In this document: in pieces, positions 35,625 through 43,346 of the stretch
How positions within the stretch are numbered: the first letter of the stretch is position 1
Layout: each line of letters begins with the position of its first letter
Assembly (NCBI RefSeq): GCF_012272695.1
Contig: NZ_CP050902.1
Span: forward strand, 1,364,001-1,428,000
DNA: 64,000 nt
Direction: 5' to 3'
From: Nocardioides sp. JQ2195
GTDB taxonomy: Bacteria; Actinomycetota; Actinomycetes; Propionibacteriales; Nocardioidaceae
Translations under genes and position numbers: made by a program
The notes under the pieces: generated by a model
Seen by the model: the letters and a program-made list of their open reading frames with translations, nothing else
Told to the model about the DNA's origin: nothing
The model's database searches: none

Positions 35625-37622
35625 CTACTGCGTGGGCGGCTGCCAGCCACCCTGCTGCGGTGGCTGCTGGCCGTACGGCGGCTGCTGCGGCGGCTGGGGC
35701 TGGCCCCACTGGCCGCCCTGCTGCGGCTGCTGCGGGCCGGTGCCGGGCTGCTGGCCCCACTGCTGGCCGCCCTGCTGCGGCGGCTGGGGCTGGCCCCACT
35801 GACCGCCCTGCTGCGGCTGCTGCGGGCCGGTGCCGGGCTGCTGGCCCCACTGCTGGCCACCCTGCTGCGGCGGCTGGGGCTGGCCCCACTGGCCGCCCTG
35901 CTGCGGCTGCTGCGGGCCGGTGCCGGGCTGCTGGCCCCACTGCTGCTGCCCGGGCTGGGCACCGGGCTGCGACTGGAAGCTCGATGCCTTGGCCTTGATC
36001 GCGTTGACATCGAGGTTGCCGGTGACCAGCAGGACCACCGCGGCGACCACGATCGAGAACAGGAAGAAGAACATCGTCGTCTGGAATCCGTCGACGCCCA
36101 TCCACAAGTCGAAGTCGGAGGAGTCGCCGTCGAACTCCTGCTCGGCGCCGATGTGTGCGTTCGAGAACCGCACCAAGAAAGGCATCGCGATGAGCAACAG
36201 GCCGAGGTAGACCAGCGTGTGACGCATGATCTTCGTCTTGTCGAGCGACTTCATCACGACGGCGTAGACACCAGCGGCCATGACGGCCAGCGCGATGAGG
36301 GGAGCGATCCAGAACAGCACGCCGTTGTCGTCGGCGAAACCACCCAGGCGGTCGAACTTCTCCTCGTCCTCCCCGTCGCCACTGCCGGCCCATCCCACGT
36401 TGGAGAAGACGCCGAGGGAGACCAGGCGCAGGCCCAGGGCCGGGGTCACGGCGATCAGTCGCATGATCTCGCCGAAGCCGCGGGCGTCGTCGTTGCCGAC
36501 GATGATCGCGATCAGGTAGATGACCCCGGCAAGGGCCGTCACCGCTGCCACGGCCGCAATGCCGATCATCGGGACCCGCAGCCAGTCGTTGACCAGCTGC
36601 GCCTTCTCCGAGAGCCAGTCGCGGCGGACGAAGCAAGTGATCGCCAGGACGGTCAGCGTGAGGAGCAAGGTGACGAAGATGGCGCCGCCGATGTGGTTGT
36701 AGAGCGAGTCGCCACTCAGGAATCCCAGTCCGGAGGGACCCGTGTCGATGTCGGACGACTCGTCGTCGATGTACCCGGTGATCTCGGGGGACCAGATCCG
36801 CATGACGATCGCAAGGATCGTGACCCCCAGCGTCAGGATCAGCGCTGCCCGCGCGGCGTCGAGGAGCCCGTCGACGACGTTGCGGTGAGCGGCCGTCATC
36901 CGACGGAACATCCACACCGCGGCCGCGAACGCCAGGACTGTCACCAGGAGCGGGAACTGGCCCAGGTTCTGCGTCGCTTCGAAGGAGAAGTCACCATCAC
37001 CTCCCTCGTTGTGCACGACGCTGTTCGCGCCGAACACGGAGACGGTGGTGATGATCGTCATGGCCAGGGCCTCGACGAAGTCGAACTTCTCCATCGTCGT
37101 GAAGGCGAACAGGGCGCTGCCGATGAAGGCAACTGCCAGGGCAGCACCGGCCACGCCTGCGGCACCCACCCAGTTGCCGGCCAGCATCCTCGAGAAGTCG
37201 AATCCCACGCCCTTGCCGCCACCCTGCGGGCCGGCGTACTGGCCCTGGGGTGCGGGGTACTGCTGGCCCTGCGGGCCGGCGTACTGCTGCTGGCCCTGGG
37301 GGGCGTAGTGGCCCTGCGGAGCCTGAGGCTGGCCCCACTGCGGCTGGCCCGGCGGCTGGTGCTGCGGCTGGTGCTGCGGAGCCGGGGGCTGCTGCCCCCA
37401 CTGCTGCTGGGGCGGGCTCTGCGGAGCGGGCTGCTGGGGAGCGGCGGGCTGGCCCCACTGTCCCTGGCCGGGCTGTTGAGCCGACGGCCGCTGCTCACGG
37501 ATCTGGGTCTTCCCCGCGTCCGGGTCGGGGGCCGGCGTCTGCGTCGCGAGGGTTGCCCCGCATGCGCCGCAGAAGGGCTGGCCTTCCGTGGTCGCCGTAC
37601 CGCATTGCGGGCACTGGCTCAT
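35625..37622 (-). CDS. zinc-ribbon multi-pass membrane protein with Gln-rich repeat domains
   Basis: 665 residues. An N-terminal zinc ribbon (CPQCGTATTEGQPFCGACG) is followed by a ~100-residue Gln/Pro/Gly linker (repeated PQGQ and QWGQP). About nine transmembrane helices follow between residues 145 and 560, and the tail has three nearly identical 30-residue Q-P-G-rich repeats. The membrane core is similar in plan to the protein at 33812 (GNWVGAAGVAGAAL against GNWVAALVVALVAL, RRDWL, GNLDVNAIKAKAS against GALDVRRIAASMQ). The low-complexity ends are probably cytoplasmic and could drive assembly or phase behaviour; this is inference. An alternative ATG at 37655 lies 11 codons upstream. Function unknown. 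Confidence 0.86.
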   Translation of the reverse strand: MSQCPQCGTATTEGQPFCGACGATLATQTPAPDPDAGKTQIREQRPSAQQPGQGQWGQPAAPQQPAPQSPPQQQWGQQPPAPQHQPQHQPPGQPQWGQPQAPQGHYAPQGQQQYAGPQGQQYPAPQGQYAGPQGGGKGVGFDFSRMLAGNWVGAAGVAGAALAVAFIGSALFAFTTMEKFDFVEALAMTIITTVSVFGANSVVHNEGGDGDFSFEATQNLGQFPLLVTVLAFAAAVWMFRRMTAAHRNVVDGLLDAARAALILTLGVTILAIVMRIWSPEITGYIDDESSDIDTGPSGLGFLSGDSLYNHIGGAIFVTLLLTLTVLAITCFVRRDWLSEKAQLVNDWLRVPMIGIAAVAAVTALAGVIYLIAIIVGNDDARGFGEIMRLIAVTPALGLRLVSLGVFSNVGWAGSGDGEDEEKFDRLGGFADDNGVLFWIAPLIALAVMAAGVYAVVMKSLDKTKIMRHTLVYLGLLLIAMPFLVRFSNAHIGAEQEFDGDSSDFDLWMGVDGFQTTMFFFLFSIVVAAVVLLVTGNLDVNAIKAKASSFQSQPGAQPGQQQWGQQPGTGPQQPQQGGQWGQPQPPQQGGQQWGQQPGTGPQQPQQGGQWGQPQPPQQGGQQWGQQPGTGPQQPQQGGQWGQPQPPQQPPYGQQPPQQGGWQPPTQ
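35701..35943. repeat. three 90-bp tandem repeats in the Gln-rich tail
   Basis: Copies at 35701-35790 and 35791-35880 differ at only two positions. The third (35881-35943) matches the first for about 60 bp before ending. Because synonymous positions are conserved too, the copies are recent duplications or are being homogenised. Confidence 0.92.
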
Positions 37623-37749
37623 GGTGTGGCTCCGATCATGTGTCAAGGGCGACAACTATTTCAGTGACGACACCCTAGTGCTCCGGGCAGGGAACTCCCG
37701 GGAGGCGACGCCATGGGCTCGGCAGTACCCGGCGGGAACCACGCTCAAA

Positions 37750-37764
37750 CCTGACCGGGTCAGG
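37750..37764 (-). terminator. terminator at the end of the NADase-type domain gene
   Basis: On the minus strand CCTGAC pairs with GTCAGG around a CCG loop and is followed by TTTGAG. The TGA stop of the gene at 37760 lies inside the stem. Confidence 0.55.
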
Positions 37765-38842
37765 AGGTCGTGCCGCGCAGGGCCACCGTGCTGATGGCCG
37801 TGACGTTCTTGCCCAGCGGCCCGGAGCCCGGGGCGCTGACCGAGACGATGCGCAAGCTGATCGTGCGCGTCGTGGCGGCGTCGACACGGATGACCTGCAG
37901 GTCGGTCGAGTCGCGCAGCTCCTGGGTGACCGTGGTGCCGTCGTCGAAGCTCCACTCGACCTCGGTGATGCGCCGGTTCTTGGGGTACCAGTCGACCGTG
38001 CGGTTGCCGGTGGTGTCCGTCTTGGCGTAGCCGTTGACCAGGCCGACCTCGTGGATGGTTGCCTCGTCGGGCAGCTCGAGGGTGATCGTGCGTCCGGAGG
38101 CATCACCCGGAAGGCGGTAGGCCGTACTCGGCGAGCCGTCGAGCATGTTGGCCGGCGGGTAGGTGACCCTGTTGCCGGACAGGTCGGTCCCGGGCTTGAT
38201 CGGGGCGGGACCCGAAGCCTTCACCTGATCGGTGAGATCGACCGCCTCGGCGGGGTCGGCCGGGTCGTCGCCGGGACCCGGGTCATCCGGAGCAGCGGTG
38301 TCGTCGTCCCGGGTGGTGCCGGTCCCCTGGGAGCTGTCCTCGGAGGCCGCCGTGCCGTCGTCGGAGTCCCGACTGCCCAGCCAGGTCCCGATGCCCACGC
38401 CCAGGAGCAGGACCAGCAGCAGGGGCAGCAGCCACAGCAGGGGCGAGCGTCTCCCGGGCTCGTCGGAGCGGTGCGAGCCGCTCGGGGGCGCGGGGGACGC
38501 CGGGGGTTGCCACACCGGGATCTCGTCAGCATGCGAGGGCTGCGCAGGGCCCGGAGGCACGGCCGCGGAGCGCTGTTCCGGTGAGCGGGTCGGCACTTCG
38601 TCGGCGAACAACGGGGGAGGCGCCTGCTGCGGCTGTTGGGCCGGTGGGGCGGCATACAAGGGAAAGCGGGGGCCCGTGGAGGCGTCAGGTTGCACGGCCG
38701 GCAGCCGGACCGAGGTCTTCTCCGCCGCAGCTTCCTCGGTGCCCTGCGGCTGGGACGTGCGCGGCTGGTCCACGGGCATGCCACAGTTCGTGCAGAAGCG
38801 GCCCGGCCCCAGCCCGGCGCCGCAGTTCTTGCAGAATTCCAT
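37760..38842 (-). CDS. zinc-ribbon membrane protein with NADase-type glycan-binding (F5/8C-like) domain
   Basis: 360 residues. A zinc ribbon (FCKNCGAGLGPGRFCTNCG) starts the protein, then a Pro-rich linker, a single transmembrane helix (LLWLLPLLLVLLLGVGIGTWL, about 135-155) and an acidic linker. The extracytoplasmic C-terminal jelly-roll of the NADase-type glycan-binding or discoidin-like class contains NMLDGSPSTAYR, GRTITLELPDEATIHEVGLV and YPKNRRITEVEWSF. It probably binds a sugar or wall component outside and something through the ribbon inside. A TAGGCT -10 lies upstream of a GAGGGG site before the ATG. It is the third zinc-ribbon protein in a row. Confidence 0.85.
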   Translation of the reverse strand: MEFCKNCGAGLGPGRFCTNCGMPVDQPRTSQPQGTEEAAAEKTSVRLPAVQPDASTGPRFPLYAAPPAQQPQQAPPPLFADEVPTRSPEQRSAAVPPGPAQPSHADEIPVWQPPASPAPPSGSHRSDEPGRRSPLLWLLPLLLVLLLGVGIGTWLGSRDSDDGTAASEDSSQGTGTTRDDDTAAPDDPGPGDDPADPAEAVDLTDQVKASGPAPIKPGTDLSGNRVTYPPANMLDGSPSTAYRLPGDASGRTITLELPDEATIHEVGLVNGYAKTDTTGNRTVDWYPKNRRITEVEWSFDDGTTVTQELRDSTDLQVIRVDAATTRTISLRIVSVSAPGSGPLGKNVTAISTVALRGTTS

Positions 38843-38899
38843 GGGTTCCCCTCGCCTCTCGCGCCCCGAAGCCTAGGCGACCCGGCGAGTCGGGCGAAA

Positions 38900-38915
38900 C
38901 CTGAGTCCGCTCAGG
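38900..38915 (-). terminator. terminator at the end of the siderophore-interacting protein gene
   Basis: On the minus strand CCTGAG pairs with CTCAGG around CGGA and is followed by TTTCG. The gene's TGA stop is part of the left arm, the same arrangement as at 37750-37764. Confidence 0.55.
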
Positions 38916-39729
38916 CCTCGCTCCGGGCCAGGTCCTGCTTCCACTCCCGGAAGCCCTCCTCGGTACGTCCGCGACGCCAGTACCCCGAGATCGAGACCGC
39001 GTCTCGAGGCAGCCCCTTCTCCTTGAACAGGAAGGGACGGACCCCGTGCATGACCGCTGCGGCCTCCCCGTGGACGAAGACCTGGACCGTCCCCGGCAGC
39101 CACTCGAGGTCGCGGATCGCCTGAACCAGCGGGGCATGCCGCCCCGCCCGGTCGTCCGGTACGTCGTGCGACGCGGCCCCGCGCAGGAGCCACGTGACCT
39201 CCACGTTCTCGCCCTCGCCGAGCTCGATGACGTCGTCCTCGTCGGCCACCTCGACCAGGACCCGTGCCACGGCGCCAGCGGGGAGTGACTCGATCGCGGC
39301 AGCCACCGCGGGCAGGCCGGCCTCGTCGCTGCCCAGCAGGTGCCAGTCGACGTCGGGTCGGGGGGCGTAGCCACCGCCGGGGCCGTTGGCGAGGATCACG
39401 TCGCCGGGCTGGGCCGCGGCAGCCCATGGGCCGGCGACACCCTCGTCGCCGTGCACCACGAAGTCGATCGCCAGCGTGCCTGCTGGGACGTCGAGGCTGC
39501 GGACGGTGTAGGTGCGCAGGATCGGCATCTGTTCAGGTGGGAGGGTGCCCCGCAGCGCATTCAGGTCCAACGGGTCGGGGTGGTCGACTCCGGGTTGCTG
39601 GAAGATCAGCTTCACGTAGCGGTCGGTGTCGACACTGTCGGCGAAGCCGGCCAGGTCTCCGGAGAAGTGGACCCGCACCAGGTGCGGCGTCAGCTGCTCG
39701 GTGGAGCGGACGGTGAGCTGGGTGGGCAA
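38911..39729 (-). CDS. siderophore-interacting protein (FAD-dependent ferric reductase)
   Basis: 272 residues. FAD-binding domain 9: an N-terminal beta-barrel (TPHLVRVHFSGDL), RTYTVRSLD as the FAD-binding R-x-Y-S/T motif, and IDFVVHGDEGVAGPWAAAAQPGD. The SIP NAD(P)H domain follows (WHLLGSDEAGLPAVAAAIE ... GEAAAV, WRRGRTEEGFREWK). It reduces ferric siderophores to release iron in the cytoplasm. TTG start chosen because GAGGAG is 5 nt upstream and a TACAAC -10-like element lies within the longer ATG (39789) version. No siderophore transport genes are adjacent. Confidence 0.9.
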   Translation of the reverse strand: MPTQLTVRSTEQLTPHLVRVHFSGDLAGFADSVDTDRYVKLIFQQPGVDHPDPLDLNALRGTLPPEQMPILRTYTVRSLDVPAGTLAIDFVVHGDEGVAGPWAAAAQPGDVILANGPGGGYAPRPDVDWHLLGSDEAGLPAVAAAIESLPAGAVARVLVEVADEDDVIELGEGENVEVTWLLRGAASHDVPDDRAGRHAPLVQAIRDLEWLPGTVQVFVHGEAAAVMHGVRPFLFKEKGLPRDAVSISGYWRRGRTEEGFREWKQDLARSEA

Positions 39730-39813
39730 GGAGGCTCCTCGGTCGGGTCGGGTGCCCCCAGTTGTATCCGAACGCTCCCAACGTGCCACGGGCCACGACC
39801 CGCGCGACCCGGG

Positions 39814-40857
39814 TCAGCGGGTGAGCGTCGAGGCGTCCACGCGGCCGACCACTCCGGGGAGTCGACGGACGGCTTGGGCCAGCTCGCGCAGCTCGGTGCC
39901 CAGCAGGGCCTGCGGCCCGTCGCACAGCGCGGTCTCCGGCTTGGGATGCACGTCGACGATGACGCCGTCAGCACCGACTGCGATCGCCGCCCGCGAGAGG
40001 GGGACGACAAGATCCTTGCGTCCGGCGGCGTGGGACGGATCCACGATGATCGGCAGGTGGCTGGTCGCCTGGACGACCGGGACTGCCGAGATGTCGAGGG
40101 TGTTGCGGGTGGCCGGTTCGAAGGTGCGGATGCCCCGCTCGCACAGCACGATGTCGAGGTTGCCGCGCTGGGCGACGTACTCCGCGGCCATCAGCCACTC
40201 CTCGATGGTGGCCGTCATGCCGCGCTTGAGCAGGACCGGCTTGCCGACGTCACCCACGGCCTGGAGCAGCGCGAAGTTGGCAGCGTTCCTGGTGCCGATC
40301 TGGAGCATGTCGGCGTACTCCGCGACCACGGCGACGTCCCGGGCGTCGATGACCTCGGTGACCACCGGCATCCCGGTGGCTGCCCGGACGTCGGCGAGGA
40401 TCTCCAGACCCTTCACCCCCAGGCCCTGGAAGGCGTACGGCGATGTGCGGGGCTTGAACGCACCACCACGCAGGATCGTGGCGCCGGCCGACTGCGCCAT
40501 GCGCGCGGCCTCGACGGTCTGCTCGGCGCTCTCCACGGCGCACGGCCCGGCGAGGAAGGTGAACGACTCCGGGCCGATCGGCACCTGCTTGCCCTCGGGG
40601 CCGACCCAGACGGTGGACCGCTCGGAGTGGTGCTGGCGACTGACCAGCTTGTAGGGGTCGGAGATGCGGTGGACGTCGGCGACGCCCCGGAGCGTCCGGA
40701 GGTTCAGGTGGTGGAACGACTCGATGTTGCCGACCAGGCCGATGATGGTGCGGACCACGCCCTTGGACACGAACGCCTCGCCGCCGACACCCTCGACTCG
40801 CGAGACGACGCGGGCGATGTCCTCATCGGTCGCCTCGGGCGACATCACCACAACCAT
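39814..40857 (-). CDS. aroF: class I-beta DAHP synthase (AroF type)
   Basis: 347 residues. An N-terminal ferredoxin-like regulatory domain (about 1-75, VVVMSPEATDEDI) resembles the Tyr-sensing domain of the Thermotoga enzyme. The TIM-barrel follows with FLAGPCAVES, ILRGGAFKPRTSPYAFQGLG, VLLKRGMTATIEEWL and the metal site IVDPSHAAGR with VDVHP. The ATG is 6 nt from TATTCT (complement of 40864-40869), so leaderless. It catalyses the same reaction as the class II enzyme at 31402; feedback by tyrosine is likely from the domain, not shown. Confidence 0.94.
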   Translation of the reverse strand: MVVVMSPEATDEDIARVVSRVEGVGGEAFVSKGVVRTIIGLVGNIESFHHLNLRTLRGVADVHRISDPYKLVSRQHHSERSTVWVGPEGKQVPIGPESFTFLAGPCAVESAEQTVEAARMAQSAGATILRGGAFKPRTSPYAFQGLGVKGLEILADVRAATGMPVVTEVIDARDVAVVAEYADMLQIGTRNAANFALLQAVGDVGKPVLLKRGMTATIEEWLMAAEYVAQRGNLDIVLCERGIRTFEPATRNTLDISAVPVVQATSHLPIIVDPSHAAGRKDLVVPLSRAAIAVGADGVIVDVHPKPETALCDGPQALLGTELRELAQAVRRLPGVVGRVDASTLTR

Positions 40858-40946
40858 GGAGCGAGAATAGTGCCGCCGGTGACGGGCGACGCGCGGAATT
40901 CAGGATGCGGGATCTCCGGCCCGGTGACGGCCCCGCCGGTGCGGCT

Positions 40947-41417
40947 TCAGACGACGCGGGCCTCGGCCTCGGACTTGATGTCCTCCAGGTCGTGGTTGAG
41001 CATCCGGCGGGTCGCGCTGAAGCCCCACCCGCCCCAGATGTGCCACATCATGTCCTCGGCCTTGTTGCGCTCGGAGGTGTCGATGTTGGCGGTCACCAGG
41101 AGCTTGGTGCGACCACCGGCGTGCGACTGCAGCGAGAAGGCGGTGCGGATGCGGTCGTGGCCGAGCCTGGTCTCGTGCATCGTGCGATGGGGCTTGACCG
41201 ACTCGACGACGTGCATCTCCTCCTCACCGTGGTGGCCGAACATCGCCCGGGTCTCGCGCCACGTCGTCCCGACGTCGTAGCCGGGGGCACCGAGCGGCTC
41301 GACCTGCTTGACGCTGCGCAGGATGTGGTCGGCATGCGGCAGGTCGGTGAGCACCTGCCAGACGATCTCAGGGGGTGCCTCGATCTCGATGTCGAGGTGG
41401 ATCACGTGTCCGGTCAT
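40947..41417 (-). CDS. SRPBCC family protein
   Basis: 156 residues with the polyketide cyclase/dehydrase fold: HLDIEIEAPPEIVWQVLTDL, DVGTTWRETRAMFG and a C-terminal helix ending in E-A-E-A-R. Ligand unknown. The ATG at 41417 has GGAGG 8 nt upstream; the frame upstream to 41489 is not conserved. It is the second SRPBCC gene of the window and is not closely similar to that at 14879. Confidence 0.85.
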   Translation of the reverse strand: MTGHVIHLDIEIEAPPEIVWQVLTDLPHADHILRSVKQVEPLGAPGYDVGTTWRETRAMFGHHGEEEMHVVESVKPHRTMHETRLGHDRIRTAFSLQSHAGGRTKLLVTANIDTSERNKAEDMMWHIWGGWGFSATRRMLNHDLEDIKSEAEARVV

Positions 41418-41492
41418 GGGTGGAACCTCCTCAAGCCTCCATCGTCCGCCTGAGTCGGATCGCTGTCGACACCCCGTTCTCGCTCTCACGGC

Positions 41493-42389
41493 TCAGACGG
41501 CGATGTGCGTGACCTCGCCCTCGATCTTGCGGCGCGGCATCAGCTCCACGACGAGCATCGCGCCGAAGACCAGCAGCCCGCCGGTGAGAAGTCGCGCAGT
41601 GAGGTCCTCGCCGCCGGCCAGGACCGCGAAGAACGCCGCGAACACCGGCTCCATGCTCATGACGATCGCGCTGCGGGTCGGCGTCAGGTGGGCCTGCGCC
41701 CAGGTCTGGCCAGCCATGGCGAGGGCCCCTGCCCCGACCGCCATGTAGACGATGCTGATCCAGTCGCCGCCGTTGTCCGGGATGGTGATGCCGTTGGGGG
41801 CCGCCCCGACGAAGCACACGACGGAGATCACCGCCAGCTGCACGATCGCCATGCCCATCGCCTCGTCCCTGCGCGACCAGGCACCCAGCCCGACGATGTG
41901 GAGTGCATAGATCACCGCGCTGAGCAGCGTGAGGCCCTCGCCGTACCCGAAGGCCAGGCCACTGGGCTGCAGGGTGAGGACGGTGATCCCGACGATCGCC
42001 ATGGCCACGGCGAGCCAGGTCAACCGGCCGATGCGTGAGCGGAGGAGCAGGGCGGCGAGCAACGGCGTGCACACGACGTAGAGGCCGGTGATGAAGCCCG
42101 AGACGGATGCTGCGGTGTGCGCCAGGCCGACCGTCTGGGCCACCTGGGCGCCGGCATAGAGCACCCCGAGGACGACCGCCTGGCGCCGTGACTGCGACGA
42201 CAGGCGCCCCAGGGCCCGGGGGAAGAGCAGGACCAGGGCCACGGTCGCGATCGGGAAGCGGACCGCCAGGAAGTCGAGCGCACTGATCCGGTCGGAGAGG
42301 TCCTTGATGAGGTAGAACGTCGAACCCCACATGGCCGCCATGCCGAGAAGAGCCAGGGTGGCAAGGCGGGTGGTCGTGCTCTCCCTCAC
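41493..42389 (-). CDS. EamA/DMT family transporter
   Basis: 298 residues, with ten transmembrane helices in two EamA repeats (LALLGMAAMWGSTFYLIKDL and the second half from GLTLLSAVIYALHIVGLG; EPVFAAFFAVLAGGED marks helix 9). Probably exports a metabolite or amino acid. The GTG start overlaps the nfo stop as GTGA, so it is translated with the DNA repair gene. The open frame further upstream (to 43139) lies antiparallel in phase within nfo and is not used. Confidence 0.9.
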   Translation of the reverse strand: MRESTTTRLATLALLGMAAMWGSTFYLIKDLSDRISALDFLAVRFPIATVALVLLFPRALGRLSSQSRRQAVVLGVLYAGAQVAQTVGLAHTAASVSGFITGLYVVCTPLLAALLLRSRIGRLTWLAVAMAIVGITVLTLQPSGLAFGYGEGLTLLSAVIYALHIVGLGAWSRRDEAMGMAIVQLAVISVVCFVGAAPNGITIPDNGGDWISIVYMAVGAGALAMAGQTWAQAHLTPTRSAIVMSMEPVFAAFFAVLAGGEDLTARLLTGGLLVFGAMLVVELMPRRKIEGEVTHIAV

Positions 42390-43273
42390 TCGCGGGCCTG
42401 CTCGCGCAACTTCTTGAGCAGGTCGAGGTCGGGACTCCCGACCTCGCGCGAGCCCGGTGTCTCGAGGACGAACGGCACCCCGTCGGTGGCGGGGTGGGCG
42501 AACAGGTCGCGGAAGGCGTCCTGACCGATGTGGCCGGCGCCGATGTTCTGGTGCCGGTCCTTGAACGCGCCACGCACGTCCATGGAGTCGTTGGCGTGGA
42601 TCAGGCGCAGGCGGCCGGGGCCGCCGATCTCGACGATCCGGTCGACGGTCGCCTTCGTGCCACCCGTCTCGTCGAGAGGGGCACCGGCCGCGAAGACGTG
42701 GCAGGTGTCCAGGCAGATGCCCGCCTTGGGGTGGAAGTCGAGCGCCGAGAGGTAGGGATGCAGGTCCTCCACCCCGGCGCAGAGGGATCGACCCTGCCCG
42801 GCGGTCGGCTCCAGCAGCAGCCACGGGGCGGCGTCGTCCTCGACTGCCTCGAGGAGGGGGAGGAGGCCCTCGCGCACCTGGCGCATCGCGGCGGCGTACT
42901 TCTCCTCGGATCCGGTGGGGTCGACGAACGAGCCGGTGTGCACCACGACACCCTCGGCGCCGATCTCGGCGGCCCGCCTGAGGTTGTGGGCGACGGTCTC
43001 CACGGACTTCTCGTAGGTCGCCGGCGTGGGGGAACCGAGGTTCACCAGGTACGGCGCGTGGATGAACGCGCGAGTGCCGTCCTCGCGGGCCTCGCGGAAC
43101 GCCCTGTCCTCCGCGGGGTTGCCCTTGCTCGCGGCCCAACCGCGCGGATTGCCGACGAAGACCTGGAGCGTCTCGTAGCCGATCTCGCGAGCCTTGGCGA
43201 GGGCGCCGGAGGCCAATCCCTTGCCGACCGGGACGTGGGAACCGATGGGGTTGCGCAGGGCCATGTCAGTCAC
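42386..43273 (-). CDS. nfo: endonuclease IV (AP endonuclease)
   Basis: 295 residues of the xylose-isomerase-like AP endonuclease family. VHTGSF, WLLLEPTAGQG (metal Glu), AGICLDTCHVFAAG (Asp and His ligands), LIHANDSMDVRG and the terminal PFVLETPG are present. It cleaves 5' to abasic sites and initiates base-excision repair. The GTG is 7 nt after TAGCCT (complement of 43281-43286), so leaderless. It forms an operon with the EamA transporter. Confidence 0.94.
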   Translation of the reverse strand: MTDMALRNPIGSHVPVGKGLASGALAKAREIGYETLQVFVGNPRGWAASKGNPAEDRAFREAREDGTRAFIHAPYLVNLGSPTPATYEKSVETVAHNLRRAAEIGAEGVVVHTGSFVDPTGSEEKYAAAMRQVREGLLPLLEAVEDDAAPWLLLEPTAGQGRSLCAGVEDLHPYLSALDFHPKAGICLDTCHVFAAGAPLDETGGTKATVDRIVEIGGPGRLRLIHANDSMDVRGAFKDRHQNIGAGHIGQDAFRDLFAHPATDGVPFVLETPGSREVGSPDLDLLKKLREQARE

Positions 43274-43346
43274 GTGGACAAGGCTAGGTGGTGGTCGAGA
43301 AGCGCGAGGAACGAGGCGGTCTGCCGAGACCGTGAGCCGTGAGCCG

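Noticed and set aside
35701..35943. CRISPR-like array
   Set aside because: Units are contiguous, lack spacers and translate in frame as a protein tail.
35589..37667. 692-codon plus-strand frame opposite the Gln-rich membrane protein
   Set aside because: Leucine-rich product is the antisense of the Gln/Gly/Pro repeats; the minus frame has a zinc ribbon and membrane helices.
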